DNA of 35,622 nucleotides from Bacteroidales bacterium (GTDB lineage Bacteria; Bacteroidota; Bacteroidia; Bacteroidales; UBA12077), in NCBI GenBank assembly GCA_030635365.1, contig DAOVYZ010000001.1, positions 1 to 35,622 of the forward strand, in the 5' to 3' direction. Position numbers and translations under genes: made by a program. Shown in pieces: positions 27,137-35,077 of the stretch (within the stretch, counting starts at the first letter, position 1; every line of letters begins with the position of its first letter). The notes under the pieces are model-generated. The model saw only the letters and a program-made list of their open reading frames with translations, was not told the DNA's origin and ran no database searches.

Positions 27137-28788
27137 TGGCAACAAAAATTTATTTATCAGGTGGAGCGATCAATATTGAAGGGGTTACAACTGAAACACT
27201 TGTAATTAATCCTGCACATTTTGATTGGAATCCAAAAGGCAATAATTATTCTGCTAGAGATGGGATAGAAAACCAATCTTATGATTTAGGCATTTATAGT
27301 AATATTCAAGATGAAAATGGAACTGCGTACACAAGTGATGCAGACGTTAAGTTTTTTCTAAATACTTTAGTATATAAGCAAGTTGGTGTTAATCCGAACA
27401 ATATACCTGCATCTTATACTCATCAAAAAAGTAATTCAGTATTAAAAGCTGTAAATAAAGGACAATTAAATAAATTCAGATTAAGACCTCAAGTATTGAA
27501 TGAGCATGTTGAAAGCTCGAGAGAAATTCAGGCTGTTGTTGATGCTAGTACAATAGTCGGACAAATATTTAAGCTTAATGAAGATAATATAAATGGTATT
27601 GCCTTAACTATGGAAAGTGCCGAAGGTGTTTCTCTTGATAATTTTGAAAGTTATGCTAATAGTGGAGCTTTACAAGCTGTTTGGGTAAAAGGTGGTACAG
27701 ATGAAGCAACACTTGAAACCGTTATTGTTTCTGGTGGCACAAAATCAATGAAATTACCTTTAACTCTTTTGGATGGTGAATGGGTAGATACAATTACTTC
27801 CACTGATTACACTGATTTTATTTTTGAATTTGATTTTCAGCAAAGTACTATCTTTGGATTAACTGGAGCAATAGTTGCATTTTTTATTGGTGATGGTGTT
27901 AATACTAAAAGTTTTGAAATAACATTTGATACAATTAATATCTGGCATCACATTGATGTATTTGAGGCTGCAATGACAGAAGACGGAGGCACAACTGATG
28001 TGACAGCAATTACAAAAATAGGTTATAGAGTTATTGGGAAAAAGAATGGTGCTTTTGCATATATTGATACTCTTTTAGCAACTCCACCACCAGGCCAAAT
28101 AATGGCTAAACTTTGGGATATGGGGACAGATATTCCGGTAACTGCCGTGACATCAATTGACGATGGTAATCAATACACTGAATTAGGAGACAGGGGCTTA
28201 AATGGTGGCGTAGTAGCTGATGAAATAATTGTATCATTAGTAGGTGGCACCCGGCGTTATGCGCTTACTACCTATGTGGCTGGTGTGGCATTGGAAATTC
28301 CTGATAATACATTGCTTACAATTGGTAATTATTATGCTATAACATTGCATTATATTGATACTGATGTTAGTATATTGGGCACAGACCCATCACTTGCAAC
28401 TCAATATTATGATAATGGCTATGCTTTTACTGCACCCGATGAAGCAACTGCAATCACAGCTGTAGGAGAATTTAATAATCTGATGTTTAATATATTTAGC
28501 ACACAAAATGTTTTTATCAATACTCTTTTAAGAATATTTGATAGTGCTTCCGGAGGTTTAGCTCGCGAATCAATATATATCGAAGATAAGAATATGAAAG
28601 TTATAGGAATTGTAATTGATGATTCTTTAGCGCCTCAAGAATTTCAAATTGAATTTAAAGATCGGGTTTTCTGGATGCCAAAAGGCTCTAAATTTGAAGA
28701 TTATTACAATGATGATTTTAATGACAGTGTGGCGTCAGTAGCATTAACCATAGGTTATATGTATGAACCCCCTATAGTAAACGGATAA
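27136..28788 (+). CDS. Virion protein with central carbohydrate-binding-like domain
   Basis: A 550-aa protein, beta-rich and Thr/Asp/Gly-rich throughout. Residues 1-165 form a virion-like N-terminal region. Residues 168-320 (DNFESYANSGALQAVWVKGG through GTKSMKLP and FEFDFQQS) look like a galactose-binding/CBM-type sandwich, and the last 150 residues return to a tail-protein-like domain ending EFKDRVFWMPKGSKFEDYYN. It lies in the tail operon after the neck gene. It may be a tube or tail-surface protein with an inserted sugar-binding module. I cannot name the family. Confidence 0.6.
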   Translation: MATKIYLSGGAINIEGVTTETLVINPAHFDWNPKGNNYSARDGIENQSYDLGIYSNIQDENGTAYTSDADVKFFLNTLVYKQVGVNPNNIPASYTHQKSNSVLKAVNKGQLNKFRLRPQVLNEHVESSREIQAVVDASTIVGQIFKLNEDNINGIALTMESAEGVSLDNFESYANSGALQAVWVKGGTDEATLETVIVSGGTKSMKLPLTLLDGEWVDTITSTDYTDFIFEFDFQQSTIFGLTGAIVAFFIGDGVNTKSFEITFDTINIWHHIDVFEAAMTEDGGTTDVTAITKIGYRVIGKKNGAFAYIDTLLATPPPGQIMAKLWDMGTDIPVTAVTSIDDGNQYTELGDRGLNGGVVADEIIVSLVGGTRRYALTTYVAGVALEIPDNTLLTIGNYYAITLHYIDTDVSILGTDPSLATQYYDNGYAFTAPDEATAITAVGEFNNLMFNIFSTQNVFINTLLRIFDSASGGLARESIYIEDKNMKVIGIVIDDSLAPQEFQIEFKDRVFWMPKGSKFEDYYNDDFNDSVASVALTIGYMYEPPIVNG

Positions 28789-28816
28789 AAATTAACATAA
28801 ATTAAATACAAATATT

Positions 28817-29194
28817 ATGGCACTAGCAGCACAAGCAACAAAAATTAGTTTAGATGCAACAAAAACACCTTCGGGATTTACTGATCCAGGCGGCTCAAAT
28901 TTGTCAAGCTCTCAACCAACTTATGAAAATTTATCTTTGTCGGTTTTAAAAGCAACGGTTGAAGATTCAACAAAAGCAACAACTTTTGATCAAATCAGGA
29001 CGGATGCAACAATCGGGATTGAAAAACAGGTTGCCGATTTATTGACAAACGATATGGATGTAGCAGTTGCAACAATCACTTACAATATTGATTGGAAAGA
29101 CATTAGAAACAATCAAATATTTACAGAAGAATTTTACAGCGATGTAGCTAATAGTTATGTTGCCATTGTTGACGTTTATATCAATGTTTCATAA
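28817..29194 (+). CDS. Small tail operon protein
   Basis: A 125-aa, Ala/Thr/Ser-rich protein with a low-complexity N-terminal third (PSGFTDPGGSNLSSSQPTYE) and a more ordered C-terminal part with TITYNIDWKDIRNNQIF. It is likely a virion component by position and composition. No family is recognised. Confidence 0.6.
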   Translation: MALAAQATKISLDATKTPSGFTDPGGSNLSSSQPTYENLSLSVLKATVEDSTKATTFDQIRTDATIGIEKQVADLLTNDMDVAVATITYNIDWKDIRNNQIFTEEFYSDVANSYVAIVDVYINVS

Positions 29195-29198
29195 ATGA

Positions 29199-30158
29199 AT
29201 GTCTGTATCTTTAACATCATACCCGGTTATAACTTCGTCTGGCAAAGTTAGGAATATCTTTGCCGGTTTTCAGGCTGTTGAATTAGACTTCAAGCGTGAA
29301 GATGCTGTTGTTGTAGATGTCACCCAGGGAGCAAATAATAAGATACTCATTTCAATTGCCGGAGACATTACCAGCAGCCTTAATGTAGGCGAATGGGTTT
29401 ATTTATTTTCCGAAGGTGTAACTTTTACATATGATAATAGTTATCAGATTATAACTGTTGTTTTCAGCAGCCCAAACACTGAAATTACAGTTGAAGGAGA
29501 TTTCATAGAAGGCTCAACAGGTGGATATTGTAATTATAAACAAAACTGGTTTTTAGAATCCAAGTTAGTAAGCCCTGACAATAACGATGTAAAAAATTAC
29601 CCCCAACTATTGCAAAATGATGGGAATCCTAATGGAGAAGTTGAGGTAAACACATCAATGTTGGTTGACTTTTTGAAAAATGAAATCGAAACAACATCGC
29701 AGGAAATCACAAACGGACGCCAGGAATGTAAAGCAATGTACCGGGAAGTATGGCGTGAAGATGATGCACAATCATTTATATTAGTTGACCAGGAGCCTAT
29801 TATTATCATATTTGCAGCTGAAAATTCAGAAATTGAAGATTTCACTAATGAATTTGAAACCCCCAAAATGTGGGAAGGTTATCCGTTCTTTTTGAACATA
29901 TTACATTCTCTTCAAAATTCAGTTGGTGAAAGGGTTGCGGTTACATTTGACGAGCTTGATATTAATCAGGATAATATAATAATTGATAATGTATTGACTA
30001 ATTTTGAACCTGATGATTTTGGGATATTGCAATCTAATTTCAATGACAATGTAAAGATAATTGAAGACAGCACACGGTTTATAAAGTTCAATGCTAATTC
30101 ATCGAGTGCAGCCGATTATTTGACAGGAGATTATAACGACTCAGATTACTCAACTTAA
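29199..30158 (+). CDS. Tail protein, probable baseplate/tip component
   Basis: A 319-aa acidic, beta-rich protein. After an N-terminal 130-residue sandwich (RNIFAGFQAVELDFKRED; TGGYCNYKQNWFLES) comes a region with NTSMLVDFLKNEIET and YREVWREDDAQSF, then GYPFFLNILHS. I associate this pattern with minor tail proteins of Bacteroidota siphophages that lie between tube and distal tail genes. Two ATGs overlap at the start (29195 out of frame; 29199 used). Confidence 0.6.
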   Translation: MSVSLTSYPVITSSGKVRNIFAGFQAVELDFKREDAVVVDVTQGANNKILISIAGDITSSLNVGEWVYLFSEGVTFTYDNSYQIITVVFSSPNTEITVEGDFIEGSTGGYCNYKQNWFLESKLVSPDNNDVKNYPQLLQNDGNPNGEVEVNTSMLVDFLKNEIETTSQEITNGRQECKAMYREVWREDDAQSFILVDQEPIIIIFAAENSEIEDFTNEFETPKMWEGYPFFLNILHSLQNSVGERVAVTFDELDINQDNIIIDNVLTNFEPDDFGILQSNFNDNVKIIEDSTRFIKFNANSSSAADYLTGDYNDSDYST

Positions 30159-30169
30159 TATAAATAATT

Positions 30170-31042
30170 ATGGCAGTAGGAAACAGAACAGAAACGAAAG
30201 CAGCAGTTACAGCTGCATTAGTGCCTACTTTAACGCTCGCTAATCATATTACCTTGCTCAATGATAGTGTAAATGAAAGTGCTGTTTTTCGTAAAGATAT
30301 AATTGCAACCGAAACAGAGGCAGCTGGTCTTGTAACCATCAATTATGCAAACAAAGACACGGCAACAGTAACAACTGCCGTAAATTTGGCCGTTTCTTTT
30401 ACTAATATTGAAAATGGTGATGTTAAATATTTATCAATTACAAAGGGAGCGACCGATACAATTTCATTTACCGGTGCAACAGATGTTTCTATTAGGAAGG
30501 ATTATATAGACGGTACAGCAACTCTGGTTGTTTATGAAGTTTTCAATAAAAACGGTAACATTTATGTTCATTCTATCAATATAGACAATAGCGCGCCTGC
30601 ATCAGAGACAACACAAGGCGGTTTGGAAATTGCTACAACAGCCGAAGCACAGGCATTAGCTTTAGATACAAAAATTATCACACCAAACAAATTAGCAGAT
30701 GTAAATGGTGGAACGCTCAAAAAGAAAGTTGATATTGGTGATTGGGATATGAACGCCACGGTAATATTGGCAGTAACTCATAGTATTGGTGATTGGACTA
30801 AAATAATAGGTGTAAAAGCCACTATTTTTGCCGATGACGACAGTAGCCTTGATCCACTTAGTCAAGACTTGTTTGTTGCTGATAATCCAGGTGCATTTGG
30901 TACACCTGTTATTACCGGAGCTTATGCTACTAACGCAACTACAATCGTATTATCAAGATTAACAGGCGGATGGTATGATTCTGTGGAATTTGATAAAACA
31001 TCTTATAACAGAGGCTATGTTGTAATTGAATATTTACCATGA
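30170..31042 (+). CDS. Tail fibre-like protein
   Basis: A 290-aa protein. Residues 146-176 contain the tail-fibre motif TTQGGLEIATTAEAQALALD followed by IITPNKL, the common 'sT.Qg.v.lAt.aEa..gtd...aiTP.kL' repeat of fibre shafts. The N-terminal 140 residues are a Thr/Ala-rich beta region and the C-terminal 110 residues a globular domain (WTKIIGVKATIFADDDSS) of the kind that ends short fibres. It likely contributes to host recognition. Its stop overlaps the start of the exported protein gene at 31039 by ATGA. Confidence 0.75.
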   Translation: MAVGNRTETKAAVTAALVPTLTLANHITLLNDSVNESAVFRKDIIATETEAAGLVTINYANKDTATVTTAVNLAVSFTNIENGDVKYLSITKGATDTISFTGATDVSIRKDYIDGTATLVVYEVFNKNGNIYVHSINIDNSAPASETTQGGLEIATTAEAQALALDTKIITPNKLADVNGGTLKKKVDIGDWDMNATVILAVTHSIGDWTKIIGVKATIFADDDSSLDPLSQDLFVADNPGAFGTPVITGAYATNATTIVLSRLTGGWYDSVEFDKTSYNRGYVVIEYLP

Positions 31043-31470
31043 TAAAAAAAATAATTTTAATATTGTTTTTATCCATTGTATTAAAGTCTTTTTCAATAGC
31101 TCAAATAAAAATAAAAAGTGATATTGAAATGGGTTATTTAAATGATAAATATAGTTTAAATAATGATGGCTATTTTATACAATATGAATCAGGTAATGTT
31201 TTGTACTGTGATATAATTGCAGATTTTTCAATAAAGAGATTTCATGTTGAACAGCAGATTTTTAACATGTTTGCTTATGATGATTCATATTCATTTAAGC
31301 CAATGGAAATTTTATATAAAACAAGACTTTATTATAAATATAAGTCTTTTTCTGGTGGAATTGAGCATATGTGTTTGCACCCGATCATTAACCAGCATAA
31401 TGCATTAGATCAGATTACAAGGAGAGCCAGTCACGATAAAATATTCATAAGATTCACATTTGAAAACTAA
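31039..31470 (+). CDS. Exported, outer-membrane-like small protein
   Basis: A 143-aa protein with a clear signal peptide (MIKKIILILFLSIVLKSFSIAQ, about 21 residues). The mature part alternates hydrophobic and polar residues in several strands and ends in aromatic/hydrophobic FIRFTFEN, as outer-membrane beta-barrel strands do. EHMCLHPIINQHNAL is a striking His-rich turn. A small periplasmic or barrel protein made with the fibre could block receptors against superinfection (speculation). ATG is coupled to both neighbours (ATGA before, TAATG after). Confidence 0.6.
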   Translation: MIKKIILILFLSIVLKSFSIAQIKIKSDIEMGYLNDKYSLNNDGYFIQYESGNVLYCDIIADFSIKRFHVEQQIFNMFAYDDSYSFKPMEILYKTRLYYKYKSFSGGIEHMCLHPIINQHNALDQITRRASHDKIFIRFTFEN

Positions 31471-31802
31471 TGAATAAATTTAACGCTAAAAAAATAATTA
31501 TAAGCGGGATTATATTCGATAGCAAGAAAGAAGGGCTTTATTATTTAAAATTATTAATGCTCAAAAAGGCTAATAAAGAAAGTGAAAGGGTCATTAATAT
31601 AGCATTACAACCAAGATTTGATATAATTATCAATGGTAAAAAGATAGGCTTTTATAAAGCTGATTTTAAAGTTACTTATGCAGATAAGCACACAGAAATA
31701 ATTGATATTAAAGGCTTAAAAAAGGGTTCTGCTTATCAACTATTCAGATTGAAAAAGAAGCTTGTAGAAGCACTTTATAACATTGAAATAATTGAAAAAT
31801 AA
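31470..31802 (+). CDS. DUF1064-type PD-(D/E)XK endonuclease-like protein
   Basis: A 110-aa basic protein. It opens NKFNAKKIIISGIIFDSKKEGLYY, in which the SKxE helix carries the first acidic residue, and has YKADFKVTYADKHTEIIDIKG, the D...(D)xK core of the PD-(D/E)XK fold, with a basic helix after it. DUF1064 proteins are phage nucleases thought to be related to Holliday junction resolvases. A nuclease that trims branched DNA before packaging would fit. It is unusual that it lies in the tail operon beside a tRNA, between an exported protein and a tail protein. Confidence 0.75.
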   Translation: MNKFNAKKIIISGIIFDSKKEGLYYLKLLMLKKANKESERVINIALQPRFDIIINGKKIGFYKADFKVTYADKHTEIIDIKGLKKGSAYQLFRLKKKLVEALYNIEIIEK

Positions 31803-32231
31803 ATGGCATTAATAGCTAGTAAAGTCTGTCAATATATACGACCTGATTCAGTTGATAATTCAGATGCAGAAGCCTACGAATATTATCTTGTTTGGCTTGG
31901 TGTTGATGGTGGTGTTTATAATTGGTTGTTTGAAGATTTCACCAAAGAAAAAAATATAAATGGTGAGGTTGTTAATACTAAATCTGAAAACATAACAAAG
32001 CTTTACAGGAATGCAAATCAGAGCATTGAGATAGTTGCTGAAGATCTAACTGAAAATGAATTTGATACAATTTGCGATATTACCAGGGCATTAGTTGTAA
32101 GAAGATATTTTAAGGATGGGACTTTTTCAAATTTAGCAATATTAACAGATAGTATTGAAAAGCCAAAATCACAATTTAGATATGATTTGGAGCTTGAGGT
32201 TGCAGAAGTTGAAGAAAAAATAATGAGATAA
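31803..32231 (+). CDS. Tail operon protein of unknown function
   Basis: A 142-aa acidic protein with SDAEAYEYYLVWLGVDGGVYNW in the first third (a beta-hairpin with aromatic residues) and DLTENEFDTICDITRA in the middle. I associate such proteins with the distal tail of Bacteroidota phages, but cannot name a role. It starts directly after the preceding stop (TAAATGG) and ends 5 nt before the tRNA gene. Confidence 0.6.
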   Translation: MALIASKVCQYIRPDSVDNSDAEAYEYYLVWLGVDGGVYNWLFEDFTKEKNINGEVVNTKSENITKLYRNANQSIEIVAEDLTENEFDTICDITRALVVRRYFKDGTFSNLAILTDSIEKPKSQFRYDLELEVAEVEEKIMR

Positions 32232-32236
32232 AAGAT

Positions 32237-32308
32237 TATCATGTAGTGTAATTGGCAACACGCGGGGTTCTGGTCTCTGAACTTTGGGTTCGACTCCCTT
32301 CATGATAA
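32237..32308 (+). tRNA. tRNA-Gln (anticodon CUG), degenerate T stem
   Basis: A 72-nt cloverleaf: acceptor TATCATG/CATGATA (7 bp, U1-A72 as usual for Gln), D stem GTGT/ACAC with loop AATTGGCA, anticodon stem CGGGG/CTCTG (two G-U pairs) with loop TTCTGGT giving anticodon CTG (32270-32272), 4-nt variable loop, and T arm with loop TTCGACT. Only three of five T-stem pairs form (two T-T mismatches). The acceptor helix can be extended by two more pairs outside. CCA is not encoded. A T6 run follows. It reads CAG codons, which are rare in this AT-rich genome, so it may supplement the host or be decaying. Confidence 0.78.
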
Positions 32309-32340
32309 TTTTTTAGTAATTATATAATAGTTTGTAATGA

Positions 32341-34065
32341 ATGGCACAATTAATAATCAATAATGAAATTGTTGAACTTGGGAATAATAAACTCGTATTT
32401 TCAAAGTCTGGTTATTCTTTTGAAGATTGGATAACAAAAGATATTCCTTATTCTGAGCGTGTCACACTTCCGGAAACATCATTATTAAATTCAATATTTT
32501 TCCGTCCTTTTTCGCCTGATATTACAGGGCAAAAATTCTCAAAACTATATACATATACTTATAAAGACAACGGTAAAATTGTTTCTTCAGGTATTGCCAA
32601 ACTACTCAAATTTAATGAAAGTAAGGAATACGAATTACAGCTTTTAGATAGCAGCTTTGAATTATTTGAAAACTTAAAAGACAAATTAAATGCTTTAGAT
32701 TTTGAAAGCTCAGATTTTACATTTAATTCGTCTGCTTATACAACTTTAAAAATATTAAATAGTTCTGCATGGATTTGGAGCGCAAGCTCAATGCATGAAG
32801 AAAAGATACTTGCAAAGAATATTCTTTCCGGGAATTTGGCTTTTTCACGCCCTTTTTTTTCAGTTCAAAGGTTAATTGAAGGAATGTTTTTAGCCAATGG
32901 GTGGACTTATGAATTAGGTGTTAATGCTGATTTTTTTGATACGCTTATTATATCAGCTAAAAACGACTTTGTATTTACATCTTATGAAAAGTCATTCACA
33001 GCAAGTTTAGCAGCCGGCAATTTTGACTTAACAAGCCCTGTATTTATCAAAACAGATTCATTGACCGGAGTAGATATTTTAAATATTACCTACAATACAA
33101 AATTAAGGTTCCGGGGCAATGCTGATGCCGACAACGATTTCATATTGCAAATTTCAGTAACCGGAACGGATCCACAAACACAAACTTTTGTATTAAATAA
33201 GGGTGCTTTTGATCATGATTTAACAAGCAATGAATTTACTGCAGGAGATGCAATAACTGTTTCTTTAATTGGAACCGGCAACGTTGCTTTTACTGATTGG
33301 CTTATTTATACTATCATTAGTGAAAACGATTTCGGATCAATGTCAACAGCAACTTTTACTGATTTTAAAGTAAAGACATATGATAATTTGCCGGATATTA
33401 TTCAAAAGGAATTGTTTAAAAATTGCCTGGTAAAAATAGGCGGGTTTTTTACAACAGATAATTTTAAGAAAGTAATAAATATTAGTTCAGTTGTTTCATT
33501 ATCAAAACTTGGTGCAATTGATTTGAGTGAAAAGTTTATTGAAGATACTGAAAGCGAAATGCCTTTACTTGGTTATGGTAAAATAAATTATTTTGTTTAT
33601 AATAATTCAGATTTAAAACCCTCTAATTTGGGGCGCGGCTCATTTGAAATTGATAACGAAACAATTCCGGATACAATAGACATTTATACATCAATTTTTG
33701 CAGCCTCGCCAGAAGTTGAAATAACTGATACAATGATTGATAATACTGTTTATGATGATACTGAGCGGATTAATGAAATAAACAATCTAATTGGCTATTA
33801 TGAATCAATTAGTAGTTACACAGTTGCCAGATTTGAAAATTTAAACGGAAATAATGTTTTATCAACTTTTTATTCTAATTTTATAGCCGCAATCCAAAGG
33901 GGTGAAATAACAGAATCAAAATTTAATCTTAATAAATCAGATTACTTTTTATTTGACTTTACAAAATTGGTATATTTACAACAAAAAAAATCTGTTTTTT
34001 ATGTTTTGAATGTAGGTAATTACTCAGATAATGAATTAACAGATGTAAAACTTTTAAAAACGTAA
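32341..34065 (+). CDS. Distal tail protein-like
   Basis: A 574-aa beta-rich protein starting MAQLIINNEIVELGNNKLVF, followed by SFEDWITKDIPYSERVTLPE, a start I know from distal tail/baseplate proteins of Bacteroidota phages. The middle (SVQRLIEGMFLANGWTYELG) resembles domains of large tip proteins and the rest is Asn/Asp/Thr-rich sandwich. It likely sits at the tail tip below the tube and carries or contacts the fibre. It starts 32 nt after the tRNA. The long single protein suggests that the tip is assembled from few parts. Confidence 0.65.
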   Translation: MAQLIINNEIVELGNNKLVFSKSGYSFEDWITKDIPYSERVTLPETSLLNSIFFRPFSPDITGQKFSKLYTYTYKDNGKIVSSGIAKLLKFNESKEYELQLLDSSFELFENLKDKLNALDFESSDFTFNSSAYTTLKILNSSAWIWSASSMHEEKILAKNILSGNLAFSRPFFSVQRLIEGMFLANGWTYELGVNADFFDTLIISAKNDFVFTSYEKSFTASLAAGNFDLTSPVFIKTDSLTGVDILNITYNTKLRFRGNADADNDFILQISVTGTDPQTQTFVLNKGAFDHDLTSNEFTAGDAITVSLIGTGNVAFTDWLIYTIISENDFGSMSTATFTDFKVKTYDNLPDIIQKELFKNCLVKIGGFFTTDNFKKVINISSVVSLSKLGAIDLSEKFIEDTESEMPLLGYGKINYFVYNNSDLKPSNLGRGSFEIDNETIPDTIDIYTSIFAASPEVEITDTMIDNTVYDDTERINEINNLIGYYESISSYTVARFENLNGNNVLSTFYSNFIAAIQRGEITESKFNLNKSDYFLFDFTKLVYLQQKKSVFYVLNVGNYSDNELTDVKLLKT

Positions 34066-34091
34066 TTTATTATTAACTAAATATTTATATT

Positions 34092-34265
34092 ATGCCAGAT
34101 CCGCCAATCAAGCCACCAAACAAAGGGGCAGAAAAATTATTAAATGAAATAGAAATTGCAACAAAAAACAGAACATTTGATGAAAAATTAGGAATAACTA
34201 TTGCTATTCTTGTTAATAAAATTGCAATATTAGAAGATAAAATAAATGCGCTTTCTGAAAAATAA
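34092..34265 (+). CDS. 57-aa coiled-coil protein
   Basis: A 57-aa protein: Pro-rich start (MPDPPIKPPNKGAEK), then one long helix with heptad-like hydrophobics (ITIAILVNKIAILEDKINAL). It overlaps the next gene's start by 20 nt. The Pro-rich lead and coil suggest a small adaptor; function is unknown. Confidence 0.55.
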   Translation: MPDPPIKPPNKGAEKLLNEIEIATKNRTFDEKLGITIAILVNKIAILEDKINALSEK

Positions 34266-34644
34266 AGGAATTGCGTTTTTAATTCTTGTTTTTGCTGTAG
34301 TGGCTGAGTATTTTCATTTGCTTTTTGTAGGTGAAATACACAGTCATTACATACGAAATGGAATAGAAACACGCATTTACTGGGATGATATGGTGTACTA
34401 TTTTTTTAATGAATTATTTACTTTAATATTAATTGTAATAATATTTATAAAGATAGGAAAAAACAAAGCATCAAAAGCAATTTTAGCAGGAGTTTGCTTT
34501 TGGTTTTTTGTTGAATGGGTTGAAATTACACTGCAATTAGCAAAAATAAGTGACGCCCGGCTTTATATTAATGATGGATCATGGTTGCAATTGTTCACCT
34601 GCTTGACAATAGTATTATTAGTTTTCTTTGGGAGCAAAAAATAA
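34246..34644 (+). CDS. Polytopic membrane protein upstream of the tape measure gene
   Basis: A 132-aa protein with about four membrane helices (residues 8-29, 50-72, 78-96 and 112-128) separated by short loops, including HSHYIRNGIETRIYWDD. It overlaps both neighbours. A membrane protein late in the tail operon is the natural place to look for a holin, and no other clear holin/lysin pair is present in the genome. The assignment is inference only. Confidence 0.55.
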   Translation: MRFLKNKGIAFLILVFAVVAEYFHLLFVGEIHSHYIRNGIETRIYWDDMVYYFFNELFTLILIVIIFIKIGKNKASKAILAGVCFWFFVEWVEITLQLAKISDARLYINDGSWLQLFTCLTIVLLVFFGSKK

Positions 34645-35075
34645 ATATATTAAGCGGAATTTTTTTAGGCTTAACAATTTATTCTTGTTTTTATAAAAAA
34701 AAGTTAGAATTTAAAAAAATAGAATTTTTAAAACGAAATTCTTATTTAATAAAATGGCAAATATTAATACTGAAACAAATGAGTGATAAAGAAAATTACC
34801 AGGTAAAAGAAATATTAACAGCTCATATAAAAAAAAATGATGTTTTCAAAAATGAAGTCAGGTCTGAATTAAAAAAAATTAATGAAAAAATAACCAATGA
34901 AATAAAAACGGTTATTCGGGTATTGACTGATTACATGTTAACAAATGATAAAAGGGTTAGCGAATTAGAGGGCGAACAAAAAGTCACAAAAAGAGAGATT
35001 GCAATTTATATTGGTATTGTGGGCACTTTTATAATGCTTGTAATAAATACATATATGACATTTAAAGGCGGTTAA
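34581..35075 (+). CDS. Coiled-coil protein with N- and C-terminal membrane helices
   Basis: A 164-aa protein: a membrane helix near residues 22-38, a charged coiled-coil middle (HIKKNDVFKNEVRSELKKIN), and a C-terminal membrane helix (REIAIYIGIVGTFIMLVINTY). The coil-then-membrane C-terminus is like XhlA-type lysis accessories. The start at 34581 overlaps the previous gene by 64 nt; an ATG at 34779 in a good A-rich context would give a shorter form lacking the first helix. It ends 2 nt before the tape measure start. Confidence 0.5.
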   Translation: MVAIVHLLDNSIISFLWEQKINILSGIFLGLTIYSCFYKKKLEFKKIEFLKRNSYLIKWQILILKQMSDKENYQVKEILTAHIKKNDVFKNEVRSELKKINEKITNEIKTVIRVLTDYMLTNDKRVSELEGEQKVTKREIAIYIGIVGTFIMLVINTYMTFKGG

Positions 35076-35077
35076 AA

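Noticed and set aside
32237..32308. tRNA as a phage attachment site
   Set aside because: No integrase or other site-specific recombinase is encoded, and the sequence is in the middle of the tail operon.
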